From NCBI RefSeq assembly GCF_000003605.2, contig NW_003115454.1:104041-127219 (forward strand): DNA of 23,179 bases. The letters are read 5' to 3'. Shown here piece by piece: positions 1 through 11,550 of the stretch (position 1 is its first letter; the number at the start of each line of letters is the position of its first letter). The position numbers and the translations under genes were made by a program. Source of the DNA: Saccoglossus kowalevskii. Lineage: Eukaryota; Hemichordata; Enteropneusta; Harrimaniidae. The notes beneath the pieces are model-generated. The model made no database searches, had not been told where the DNA came from, and worked only from the letters and a program-made list of their open reading frames with translations.

Positions 1-599
1 TACAACAGCAAGGTATCAATCTAGAAAAGCTGAATTTATCCAAACGATTTTCCTTTATAAATTTGCACTAAAGCTTTATCTTGGAGAGAAAAGGGGAGGG
101 GGACCAACTTTAAATGAACAAATGACATTTGTTGAATGTATGATTATAGATGAGCTTCTGATCTAGAGCAATTACTTCATTTTGGAAACTGCTGTCTCAA
201 TAGACCATTTTCCGTTCACTGAGAGAATCGCGTGTTATGCGTGAAATCAAACGTAAAAACAGGACAAACAAAGGTCATAGCGTCAAACATCGCGTGGGAT
301 TCGACAAACGCAAAAATATTTTGGGGGGCATTTCCATGCTTAATAATGTGCTGTACACATTTGATGAAAGACAATTTCGATTAAGTGAGGGTATTTGAAA
401 GCAATAATCCTCTGTCGAAGATCGACCGTTCGATGTGAGCTACGAAATAAAGAAATTTGATTTCAAAATCAAATTGTTCAATTTTTGCGGCAGACGTTCG
501 ACGTGCGTGTTTCATGCATCTCACGAGATCTCGCAGTTGAACGGAAAATCACCTATTCACACATTACATTACATATACGGATACGGATGGATACAGTGC
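1..599. other. No gene recognised
   Basis: AT-rich sequence with a few CpG-containing words between 220 and 500. No exon with both a frame and splice signals was found. If gene 2 continues leftwards this may be its intron. Confidence 0.5.
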
Positions 600-805
600 T
601 GACAAATAAAGACAGCAGTAATTTATTCGATGTACCACTAATGATGGGGTATGCAACAAAGGGTCAGTTTTAACAGTGGTCTGCTACATCAAAGAGAGTC
701 GTCCATAACAGTAATGTGTTACACTACAAAGAGTCAGCTTTAACAGAGGTCAGAGTTTGTACTATAAAGGTCACTTCATTATTACAGATTAACAATAACT
801 CCAGC
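600..805. repeat. Degenerate minisatellite, units of about 35-38 bp
   Basis: At least four diverged units follow one another, each with a core like caaagagtcagctttaacag followed by ggtc and a variable part ending near tacta. Short open frames here follow the repeat and are not taken as genes. Confidence 0.7.
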
Positions 806-3518
806 ACACAGGTATACCTGTACAATACACACTTTTATAACACTGTGATGTCCAGAGATGACAAAAGACAACAAAGCTGCAGCTATCCATTTGTTAGCCA
901 ACTAGGTGTGGTTTATAAGTATGGGACTAGGGGGCATTTAAGGCCATTTTTAGTTCAACACATACTGTTGAAATCAGCATAGCAACAGGTTGCTATAGCA
1001 AACATAAACAAAGTTCTGTGAGTAGATTAGTATAGTGGGAAGTTTTAATGAAACTGAATGATTGTAGTCAGAAGTTTTTATCTTAAAATCCTACTGGGGA
1101 TCAATCCAACAACAGGAATGACATGTACCTTTGGGGAGGGACAGACTTGAATTGTTAGGAGCTTAAGCAACTAACTGAGTTGTATTGAATATGGCTTGGT
1201 TGACAATAGGTGAACATTACATAGCTGTACTATCATTATGATAGTACACAATATCAGGATAATGTACAACAATGTAATCCCAAATATAAATATGAATTCT
1301 ATAGGTCTTGTTTGTCTGGAACAAAATTAATCATTAATAAATAAATATTTCATAGTGTAAATTAGAAAATGTCTGCAAAGCTCTCATAGTTTAATATTTA
1401 ATTACTGGCCTTTGGTTACTGAAAAAAAAAACATTCTGGAAGCCAACTTTACAATTCATAGGTGAGATGGCACAACAATGATCTTTATGCTTTAGCAGTG
1501 GAAGCAGTCTCTAAACCATACGTTGCTTGTGGCCAAAAAACATATAAATCAAAATTAAATCTGGCTCAGATATAATACTTTTGAGGGATTTTTTTGCAAT
1601 TTTTTTTAATTTTAATTGCTGTTTTTCATATTTTCTTTTCTGTTTTATCAACATCCAGGAATATAAAAAATGTATACCTACATCAGATTAATTTATTCAG
1701 TATAAAGTTGTCTAACTAGTCATGCCAAGATCAGACTGGTTTCATGTGAAGTAATATTATTTTGTGATATGTACAAGACACCTCAGATCTTTCAGGGTCA
1801 GTGAAATTCACAAAAATATTCGTTTACAATAGGCCTTTTGTTAGTAAATTCACAATTCCCATCACCACCAATTACATACAGTGTCATTTTTGACAAATCA
1901 AAAATAACTCTGGATAATTTTTTAATTTAATTTCCAATACAATCAAATATTAGTAAGAGAATTTTTAACCTGGAAGAAGAAAACATTACTCTTTCTTGCT
2001 ATAATTGTGCATTTTTCTTATCTCTGTAACTTTAAGCAGGAATCCTTATACATGTAAATGAGATTAAAAGTTCACTGGGGATTTTGCAATATTAGGGGTT
2101 GCTCAGGAGGGCTACAAGATGTCATCGTGCACAGCAACGATATAATTTTACACACTGCATGTGTAGACCCATTATATTGTACATCAAAATGAACATAACA
2201 TATAGCAATTGAATCAGCGATATCTATGAGTGATGTAACTAGTTATTCATTCTATGTGCTTCTATTCTCACTATCCTTAAAATGCTCAAGTGAATGTTCT
2301 CTTGTTTGTGAATGTGCATAATGTGAACATTGCTATGATGAAGGACACACTGAATAGGAAGTCCATTCTGGGTTTCCAACATTGTCAAATTATTAGCAAG
2401 TCCAGAACTATTCAACTATTGGCATATCAAAACTATTTATATGAACAGAGCATGGTCTGTTTTCATCAAAAACACAAAACACACCAAACTCAAAAAAAAT
2501 CGTCCAATACAAACAACCTGCGTACAAGAAAATCAAGTCGCATCACCTTGGCAAAAAAAACGATCAGATCAAAAATGATCGTTCCCCCCCCCCCCCAATT
2601 TTCTATGATTTTTTGAAAATATCATTAATTCAGTCTAGCGGTTAGGTTATTTATCAGAGACATGCAGGGAATCAAAATTTGGAAACTTGCAATGTAAGTC
2701 ACTCATTTCAAAAAGATGCATAATGTGTATAACTAACAGAACAGGTACATTTGTAGACTTGCTGGGATTCTCAGTATATACCAAGATTTGAATTAGTTTG
2801 ATTTAAGACACAGCCATTCAAATCCATGTATTGTTGTGGCAGCACCTTTCCCCTATGTTTTGCTAGAACACACCAAGATTATCCTAATATAATTGTTATA
2901 ATTACCAAATATACTAATATTTATTTAGTACCAGGCATACAGTAAACAACAATATATGTCACTTTCATTCAGAGTTTACTAACACTATATGCTATTACGT
3001 ACATGTCTAAAGATTGCTGACTGAAACGTACAAAATGTACTATATTTACTCTATCACACCACGTTGCTAAGACGCGCACCACTGTACCACGTATTTCTAG
3101 GGGCTCTGCGCACACTGCTGAGGAACGTGGAGAGAAGAGCCGTTGAAAATTCGAAAACAAGAGGAACTCAACTTTGAAGTAATCCTGAACAATCAAATTT
3201 CTATGCGTTACACACGCAAGGGTAACTTGTTACACTATTCAGGGGAGTCTGAACAACATCCCAAAGTACCGTTTTCTGAGAGTTTTTCGGCCTTTTTTTT
3301 CACAGTGATGGTTGCCATGAGGGGGAAATGTCCGGATGTCCGCTCCGACAATTACAAGGGCTGCATGTGATATGTCAAAGAAATGAGTTTGTTGGGTTTT
3401 TAAGGAGACAAAACTCACACTGGTTTTATTATGCAAACATTCAGTTTGAAAACAAACATTTGTTTGGTAAATCACTCTAATTTTGCAAGAAAAATGCAAA
3501 TATTTTGTGAATCAGTGA
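806..3518. other. Non-coding stretch
   Basis: AT-rich DNA with T- and A-runs and a C13 tract. A CpG-richer patch at 3050-3370 has short overlapping frames on both strands but no recognisable protein. Near 970-1000 there is a small palindrome (agcaac-ag-gttgct). No gene is supported. Confidence 0.5.
2584..2596. repeat. C13 homopolymer
   Basis: A run of 13 C in otherwise AT-rich non-coding DNA. The open plus-strand frame that reads it as a short proline run is not supported as a gene. Confidence 0.9.
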
Positions 3519-3655
3519 AACAGTGAATATTTCACAAGGTCTTTAAATCATGGAGTAACAGTGAACATTACAGTAGTTTTTAAAAAGGGAGTAACAGTGA
3601 ACATTTCACTAAGGTTTTTAAAACAGGATTGAAAGTGACTTTTAAACAATTTTGT
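3519..3655. repeat. Degenerate minisatellite, units of about 36-38 bp
   Basis: Units begin at 3519, 3557 and 3593 with aacagtgaa(t/c)att, continue through a ttcac...gg/gtttttaaa part and end ggagt or similar. A fourth weaker copy follows (gaaagtgacttttaaac). Related words recur near 3790-3830. Confidence 0.75.
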
Positions 3656-4570
3656 CCTGCAATGCTCTACGGAATAGCATTTGTCCATACATATGGCAAT
3701 TCCTATGGACTATCAAGTCAAGTAGAGATTTTATTTTCTTGCTAACCAACAAATTGATGATTGTCAAACAATAGAAAGTTTTTTGTGCGTGTAACAGTTT
3801 TAAAAAGACAGTGAACTGAAGATAACAGTTTCAATGTTGACAGATAATTACAATCAATTAGAAGAAAATTTATAATTAGTGCTAATCAGGATTTTGTGGG
3901 TGTGCATGTCATGTAGGTACTTTACAAAGACTACCTGTAGAGTTTTTATTGTGGTGAGATCTATGGCAATGTTTTCATTGTGGAGGGATTTACCTTACTC
4001 TTGAATGACATGTGATTTCAAATAATGTACAGCTAATTAATTGTCCTTGCCTATTTGTAACCTGCATGTATGACATGTAAGTGTTGACGTGTAAGGGTCC
4101 AGTTAAAGTTGTTAATTGTTTGTACATGTAATTTCATCCTTAGCATTTAAATTCAACCATTGATCACTACATAGTTTGCACTCACACAGAGCTGGATAGT
4201 ATCAATATACACTCACTGTTGCTAATGAATCATGGGTAAACCTACATGTGTAAGTTTTTGTGAAGAAGGCCAGAAGTTGAACACTGGCAACAAAAACACG
4301 ATATAACAAGGTGTACCATTTCAGAAATCTCTTCATGTTTACGGATTATGTTGCTACAACTTTAGCAATAGTAGTAGTTGGAAAGTAACTTCTGCAGAAA
4401 TAAACTTTCCGCACAAAAAATGATATCACAATCTGCCATTACATACATCCAATGGTCAAACAAATTAAATTAATAATAACTAGTCAGTTGCATTATACTG
4501 CAATAGTGCACCAACACAAAAGCCCAATATTGATTTAAATGAAATTGTTCAGAATTCAAATATTTACAAA
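3656..4570. other. Non-coding stretch
   Basis: AT-rich sequence with no recognisable gene, RNA or element up to the left end of the TA-flanked element at 4571. Confidence 0.5.
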
Positions 4571-5030
4571 TATCGTACTCGATCGGTTTAGCGCCCATGT
4601 TCGGCTAAGCACCCATCGTCCACTTTTGAGACATTTCTATTTTTGAGTTCATATTCAGTGAAGCGCCCATCCCCTCCAAAATGCCCCAAATTTAGCTGTC
4701 TATTCATAAAACCTGATCTTTGATCATTGTTCGACTTTTCCCAATACAGGTGATTGTATTTATATAATAAAACATGGATATCAACCACTGTGAATATGTT
4801 GTGAGCTCATAGACCACGGTAACCGTGTGTAAACTATGCTTCGACAATCACCTGTTAACAAACGTGAAAGACGATAAAAACCATAATTAGTTTTATATTT
4901 AGTTTATTTTTTTTCGCCAAAATTAGTTCCAACAGATCATACTTTTCGAGGTGGTGTTCAGGTAAGCATTCACTTCCCTAAAACACATGATTTTGGAGTA
5001 CCCTGGGTGCTTCCCCGGTCGGGTACGGTA
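4571..5030. mobile_element. TA-flanked inverted-repeat element, about 460 bp
   Basis: The left end (ta-tcgtactcgatcggtttag) and the reverse complement of the right end (ta-ccgtacccgaccggggaag) match over about 27 bases including the following gc(g/a)ccca. Both ends are bordered by TA, as in Tc1/mariner-type insertions. The motif (g)aagc(g/a)cccat occurs three times inside the left end. The interior holds further nested inverted repeats (4746-4757 with 4844-4855, and a 13-base hairpin at 4815-4827). No transposase frame is present, so this is a non-autonomous foldback-like element. Confidence 0.75.
4746..4855. repeat. Nested inverted repeats inside the 4.6-5.0 kb element
   Basis: The 12-base word acaggtgattgt at 4746-4757 is repeated inverted at 4844-4855, and between the arms lies the hairpin cacggt-a-accgtg (4815-4827). 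Together they make the middle of the element able to fold back. Confidence 0.8.
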
Positions 5031-5321
5031 ATGTTCTAATTTTAGACTCCAAAATAGTTAAACAAAGCTATTGTGTTGGACATGACATCTGTAAACAACG
5101 GATTAACGTTCCACTTCAATGATCATCACTCTGTCGTTAATGATCCGCTACAGTCCTATTTATTTATGTTGTTATAGTGTTGACATGATAGCCTTCCATT
5201 AACTATGGTTACATTATTAAAACAGTCCAACTATGTAGACATGAACAGTTTAACCTGAAAAGATTGTTTCACCTGTATTTTGTCTGGTGACACAATCCAT
5301 AGTTGCTAGGCAATGTGCAAG

Positions 5322-5391
5322 TGAGTGATGTGCTTCCCAAATGAACCCACACGAAATGAGTGATGTGCTTCCCAAATGAACCCACACGAAA
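5322..5391. repeat. Perfect 35-bp tandem duplication
   Basis: Two identical adjacent 35-base copies, each starting tgagtgatgtgcttcccaaa. Complete identity in a region of otherwise diverged sequence points to a recent duplication. No gene is recognised here; the open frame on the minus strand spans both copies but has no other support. Confidence 0.95.
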
Positions 5392-6727
5392 TGCACCACC
5401 ATCAACAACTAAGAAATTTTGGTTTGTGACATTTAAAAATAAATAAGTTAGGAGGTAGTTCAAAACTGTATAACTTTGTAATTCCAAAAATTTATATCAC
5501 TTCGCTATATGGCCATAATACCGTATTTGCTCCATTAGTATATGTAATAAATGAGAGGTATGGCTTATTGTCAATTAGGTCATATTTTAATGTTTCTGTA
5601 TATAAATAAAAGTTTTGGTTTATGCCTCTAATATGATTTTTTTTCTTGTATTCAGAAATCATATTTTTATAAATGTCATTTCAATGTTTGCTTGTTTTTA
5701 TTATTATTACTAATCTGAAAAATAATGTATTAAATTAGTATTACAAAATCATTGAAGGATTCTCATTAGTTATCTACTTTTTCTTCATCTCTATTAAAAT
5801 AAGTATGCTTTTTTACAAACTGTCTGGTTTACTGGATAATGTTTTTTTTTGGAACTTCCAAATTTACACATAAATCTGACAGTTTTATTGTTTTAAACAG
5901 TACACATTTACTGGGCAATCTGATGTTTCAGAAAGAAGTCATTCTCTAATGATGAACGTGTGTGAGGGTACAACTTACTCCTCTCATTTAACCTTTTCAC
6001 CACCAGTTCCCTATTTTTATCACAAATTCACAAAATAGTCGAGTTTATAGTCCGCACTTTCCTTTAGAAAATTGGGACAAAAATAGCAAAATATTTTGAG
6101 TTAAAACTGAAAAAATAACTCAATTTTTTTCTGTTGGCTCCATGAAATTTTTTACTAGTGGCAAGATTTTTTGATCAATCAAGTTGTAGCCACTCTAGCT
6201 GAGGTAGCAACTGAGCTAAGCAGATGATTGGTCGTTTGTATCAGCTCTGAACATCGACCCAAAGGGAGTTACCGGTACATTAGCTATGCACGCATCAACC
6301 ACAATGGGGTTTGGAGAAATTTCATCAAGAACTAGTGAAGCTCGCCAAATTTGTGGTACCATAACATATTCATATTAGGAAATTTACAGAAATAAATCGT
6401 TTCGGGTAAAACTCCTTAGTGCTGTACGCGCCGGGTGTGCCTTCGAGTTTCACAAAAACAAATACTATTTATTATCGTAAATCTCTTCTTACTCGTACGT
6501 TTATTATCAGTAAACTGTTTAATTGGTACTGCTAGGAATTTAAACCATTTCAGGATTTTATGCCATTTGTGATGACACTAGAGCCCCTACCACATGGTGT
6601 CATTAGGACCCAATTTTTTGCTGATTCAAAATTTGGGGATTGTTCAACTACATTGTCTCTCGCGTAACTAAGGGTGTTTACAGTATTCAGTCAGAAAAGG
6701 TCTTGCATGAATATTGTGTCAACTCAC
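5392..6727. other. Non-coding stretch left of the gene 2 exon
   Basis: Probably an intron of gene 2, since the exon at 6728 ends in a donor. The part 5980-6200 (starting ttaaccttttcaccaccag) has the look of a dispersed repeat, and 6230-6440 is CpG-richer with short open frames on both strands that match nothing I know. No further exon is supported. Confidence 0.45.
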
Positions 6728-7024
6728 CTGTTTACCAGACACCCATGCATTTAAATATTTATTCCAGACAGGCTCATCAAGAACTTCAGCATTGACAGTA
6801 TGGCTAGTATCACCCCAACCACTTCTTAACGATGGGAGGGAATAACTTGATTGGGCTGTTCGTGCTCTGTCAAGACGTTCCTTCACATCACGTATGTACC
6901 ACTCATAAGGCACTGGCTGTGATTGGGTGGTTTCATTGTCACGAAAAAAAGACACATGACTGCGACTTCTAGCTTCCTTTGGTATTTGTAGACTACTCGA
7001 GTTGGTACGTGCGCTAAGACGATA
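6728..7024 (-). CDS. Internal exon of an unidentified gene (gene 2)
   Basis: The exon is framed by a ttttgttttacag acceptor and a CAG|gtgagt donor and is exactly 297 bp (99 codons, phase 0 at both ends). It stands out from its AT-rich surroundings by composition. The peptide starts YRLSARTNSSSLQIPKEA and continues through a short disordered part (SFFRDNETTQSQPVP). It then has a charged helix-like segment (YEWYIRDVKERLDRARTAQ), LPSLRSGWGDTSHTVNAEVL and DEPVWNKYLNAWVSGKQ. The tryptophan-containing short motifs resemble small cilium or sperm microtubule-associated proteins, but that is only an impression and I assign no family. It has no signal peptide or membrane helix. The donor shows that the gene continues to the left; no following exon was recognised in 1-6727. 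Confidence 0.8.
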
Positions 7025-8318
7025 CTGTAAAACAAAATACACAAATATAATTTATGGAATATTTTTAATTCTCTTGTTATCACTCACTGATCAGGACTGT
7101 CATTTTTGAAATAAAATACTAAATTATTCAATGACGAGGTGAGTGATTAGTAGATTTAGAAAGAAGTTTAATTTTAGAAACCAAGTAAATAATCTGCGAT
7201 GCAGGGTACAGTATAGTCCTACACCGTGACAGTTCTAGAGATTGCAGCATTTATTCACGATTTCTACATGATAAAAAACACAACAAGCAGCTTCCTATCT
7301 CCAGATTGCTTTTCTGTAATATAATTACATGGCATGTTTACCCAGTACCTTCTAAAACACAAATTATTGTGCCTATACTAAGTACTGTATTTGCACTTAG
7401 AAGCACATCTCAAATAGTAACACATATAAATCAAAAATGGTATTTAATGTTTAATGAAACAGCAGCTACTAATAAATAAGGTTTTGACACCACTTGCCTC
7501 ACAACCCCCTCATGTATAAATCATCAGTAACAGTTCACTTTGCTCATTCTTGCAAACATGCCACACAAATTAATATGCTGTGAACAAAATTATTTTAGTT
7601 GGAATTAATTTTTGCCTATAGGACATTTCAGCTGTTTTGTATGGAGTTTATTTTCACTGATTTTTAACGAGTTATAAGAAATATAGGGAAAAAAGGTATT
7701 TTCACAAGATTTTATTTTCAATGATTCATCCCTTCAGTAGAAATAGGAAAATGAATTCTAAGTGCAAACAAAGTAGATTACTGTGGACATTAACTGTGGC
7801 AATATTGACCTTAGCAACTAACAATGCATTGTGAATACACACACATGTAGAGTGATAAGCACATATCAGCCAATATTCTGTTATCGATCAGTTTTCAAAA
7901 AGATGTCATTATCCTTCTTTCAACCTGTATTTACCTACTCTGCCAGCATCAAATTTACTCAGAGTCATCATAAGATATATATTTTTTTGACCTTACTGGT
8001 ACATGTTGTTAATTTTGGTTCTGTGATCTGATACCAACAATGTGAATTATAGTTATATAAATTTCAACATTACAAGGGTACGATAACTGCTAACTTTTTA
8101 TCAGTCAATGTGGCGAATTACTTTCAGAACATTCAAACCATGATTAATTTGTTTTAAATGTCAACAAAGTTAAATTAAACACTAGAAATAAAAACTGCAT
8201 ACTAAAGGGTAGTGATCATTGTGTTGCATATGCGTGAGATCAGGGTCAAAGTTGGCGACACTGATTGATGTGCAGATCAACTAATAGAAGAAGAGACATT
8301 ACCAAGGTTTTACTGGGC

Positions 8319-8508
8319 AATTCCTGAGGTATTTCGGAAATTAATGGCTATTACAATAGCCAGAAGTGACTTTTTAAAAGTGTCTGACCAGTAAAAAAAC
8401 AAGGTTAAAGTGAAATGAAGAATTATTATAACATCGTCACTAACCTAAAAGTACAAATAAATATTCAAAAGTTGTGAAAATTAAAACTTCCCGAAATACG
8501 CCAGAATT
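8319..8508. repeat. Foldback (inverted repeat) sequence, possible MITE
   Basis: The left arm aattcctgaggtatttcgg (about 8319-8337) pairs with the right arm ccgaaatacgccagaatt (about 8491-8508). Inside, tggctatt-ac-aatagcca forms a second hairpin near 8345-8362. Ends and target duplication are not clear, so its nature as a transposon is inference. Confidence 0.5.
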
Positions 8509-8610
8509 TTTTAAAGTATTCCGGACTCTGTTTATAGTATTTACCTAATACTAATATAAAACATATTTAGACAGTACAATTATGATATATGACAGTTTTG
8601 AAAGCCAGTT

Positions 8611-8650
8611 TGAAGTTATCTAAAGTTATTTAAAGTTATCTAAAGTTACA
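8611..8650. repeat. Four-copy 10-bp tandem repeat
   Basis: Four consecutive 10-base units (tgaagttatc, taaagttatt, taaagttatc, taaagttaca) form a short tandem array. Confidence 0.9.
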
Positions 8651-11009
8651 CTCAGAACACACTATTATATCAAAGTTGGTATTTTATAGTGCACATTGCA
8701 GCCAGATTAAATCTCGCATTCATGTGACGCAGCACCCAGTAAAGGAGCATACTATAACTAACAGTTTGGCGACTTTTTAAATGCCATTTTCTCTGTTTGC
8801 AGAATAAAAACTTTGTCATAAATTGCATTAACCTCCAATTACTATTTTGCAAAACTCAGTATGAGTATATACAACTTCTGCAGAGATACTTTTTAATACT
8901 TGTATAGACTTTAAGATGAATAACATTAGTTTCTAAACATTACCTGTAATTAAATTGAAGCAACGAATTGAAAGAAGTTGCAACTTTTCATGGTTTCACC
9001 ATTGTTTTGTACCCATGGTAACGAATGAAGCATGCCATGGTAGGTGAAAGGTCATGCAATATTAATGCCGCCCTCTTTAAAACGAAACAAAAAGCCATTT
9101 TTTAATTTTACCGTTTTGTTGTTGTTACGATCGTCTTAAGGTCCACCACAATAGGCACTTCATGCTTCACAGGAGGGGTCATAATTGCGGATATAAATTG
9201 AGCCTATTTATTGGTTAACATATTAACGCAACTTAAGTGACTGGAAAGAGAGTGGCTTTATACAACACGATTAAACACTTGATATTCTTGGTGCATGTAA
9301 GCTGAATTGGCAGCTTATATTGTTACCATGGTTACTATCATCACATCATAACTTGTATAATCAGCTGCTGGTATTGAAACAATTCAGTATATAAATAAGA
9401 GTGTAGTGAACTACACTACTTAAAAGTTAATTTACTAGTTTTATTATTCACAGTTTAATGTTAGGTTGAACCAAATTGGCTTTACTTCAGTCAGAAAAAC
9501 TTAACTGCCACCACCTGTTGCTAAAAAGAAGTTTAAATTTAATTACTCAACTTTTAGTTTTTCAATGCCTGAATTTTCCATGAGATATTGTTTGAATATT
9601 TTTACTAGTATTTCATTCATTCAAATAATTTTTAAAATACTTGTTAATTTTGAGTTCAATATTGAATTGAGAAGAGTTCACCCTTTCAGTGCTGAAGTCA
9701 ACTTTTGTCATGTATCACAAAACCTGCATATTAAATATCCTTTTTATTATTAAATTATGTCTGTCTGATTCAAATCTACAAAGAAATTCTAGAAAAGTTA
9801 TATAAAAATGTGCAAAATGTGTCACCAAAAATTTTGTTGCAAAAAATTAAGTTGTTCAACAGGTTAAAGGCTCTGGGGGATTGTTTATTGGAGGTGTGGC
9901 TTTGCTAATGAGTGTTGTTAATCATTTACACAGCCTATGTTTACAGAATCCTTTATAGTTTATTTACAAGCTTATAACACTAATCCAGTGTGTATAGCAC
10001 CCCAGTCAAGTTTGCTTCCATAGAGCAATGGACCTACCAACCACTTTGATATAACAACATCACTCATGCTGATAAGTTGCAACGTTTGATTTTTTGACGG
10101 ATTGCTTTCTGTATATGACCCAAAATAGAATGAATGTCTACTAATACTATATGCGTCATGTTTCTCTGATGGACCAACTATTCACATACATGTATATACC
10201 TAGACTGGTCCAGTCACGGCAATTTTATTTTTTATATTATAGTTAGTAGAATCTCCTGTGTTAACACAAAATCACCACTACTGGTCTGTTCTGTCACACA
10301 CTCTATAGTTGTCGTCACATATTTAAGGTGATAAATATGCTACCAACCAATGAGGCCATTTTGTTGTCTAAAAATTTCAATTATAGAGAAAAAAAGAAAT
10401 AGTCCTGACTTAGCCTGTCTAGGGACTGGTTTATAATCTTATACCGAGTAAAAGTAAATGTGAACTGACACATGTTACAAAATGAATTTGCCAATTTCGT
10501 AAAAAAGTCTCATTTTAGTTACATTCATCATCCCTATTTTTGAGATACATTACATAATTAACTTAGAATACAACAGTGAACATTATTAAACACTATTAAT
10601 TTCATTAAAAATAATAATTCTGGCTTGTATTCTCTGCATGTTTTAAATTTGAAAACACGATGTACACTTGTCTTTGTTGAACTCGCTTTAAGCGATAAGT
10701 AGCATTAAGAACATATTTGGTAACAAGACAAAATTGTGGCAGGCTTTTATAGAAATTGCAACCATTGCAAAATTAAATAAGGTAAACAACTTCAAAGATG
10801 ATTTACATGTATGACACTCACATCTGCAATAACAGTTTTTTATGCAAGTAAAAAAGGAATCAGTTGTAATTAGGACAAAAAACTTATAGGAAAAACAAGC
10901 CATGCATGATGTAAAATCGAAGTTATATACCGGTAGTTTTGTTTATAGTAATATAGTATAAGTACTTGTCCATATTGAGAGAGATTTCTCAGGAACAGCG
11001 TTAATTAAA

Positions 11010-11550
11010 ACACAATGGCTACCGATCTGAAAAACAAAATGACATGTATCAAAGGCTCATAATGTATGTACCATGTTTGAACAAAATCCATCCATAAACG
11101 ACCAAAATCCATTTTTTGAATGCCAGAAATGCTTGATTTTTGATGATTTTTAGCACAAAAATGGCCAGCATTTGGCCATTTTGAATCCGATCATAATCAG
11201 TCAAAGCATGTCAGAGATATGGCACTAGAACCACATTCATTAAAACAAAAATTGCTGCCAGTCGGACATTTTAAATCCTATCTGAAAAACAAAGTGATTT
11301 GCATCTGTAAACAGCCGAGAAATACTTGAATTTCGTGATTTTTTCATTACAAAATTGGCTGCCATTCTGCCATCTTGAACCAAATCGTGAAACAAATTGA
11401 TTTGCACATATCTAATATCATGTATGATGTATGCGTGAAGTTTGAATGTAATCGGTCTAGGCATGTCTAAGATAAAGATCTGAACGCATGCATGCCCACT
11501 GATGCACAGAGGTCAATCCCCGGTAATAAGTCCCCGGTTTGACCGACGGC
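11010..11550. repeat. Modular interspersed repeat with 'GGC-GCCATTTTGAA' units
   Basis: Three or four diverged modules spaced roughly 90-150 bases apart share the word order (g)gctgccattttgaa(t)cc(a)-atctgaaaaacaaagtgatttgcatctg. The clearest starts are near 11014, 11161, 11249 and 11351. The block ends in a different sequence with gcatgcatgcccactgatgc and ccccggtaataagtccccgg. It looks like a dispersed invertebrate repeat family. The open frames within it are not convincing. Confidence 0.6.

Noticed and set aside
2630-2680. gtctagcggttaggtt, resembling a tRNA A box
   Set aside because: No matching B box or cloverleaf follows; a decayed SINE head is possible but cannot be shown.
4588-4788. 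Minus-strand open frame in the TA-flanked element
   Set aside because: It runs through the terminal and subterminal repeats of a non-autonomous element and matches no transposase.
6230-6440. CpG-richer patch with short open frames on both strands
   Set aside because: Neither frame has clear splice borders on both sides or a recognisable protein; may be a repeat remnant.
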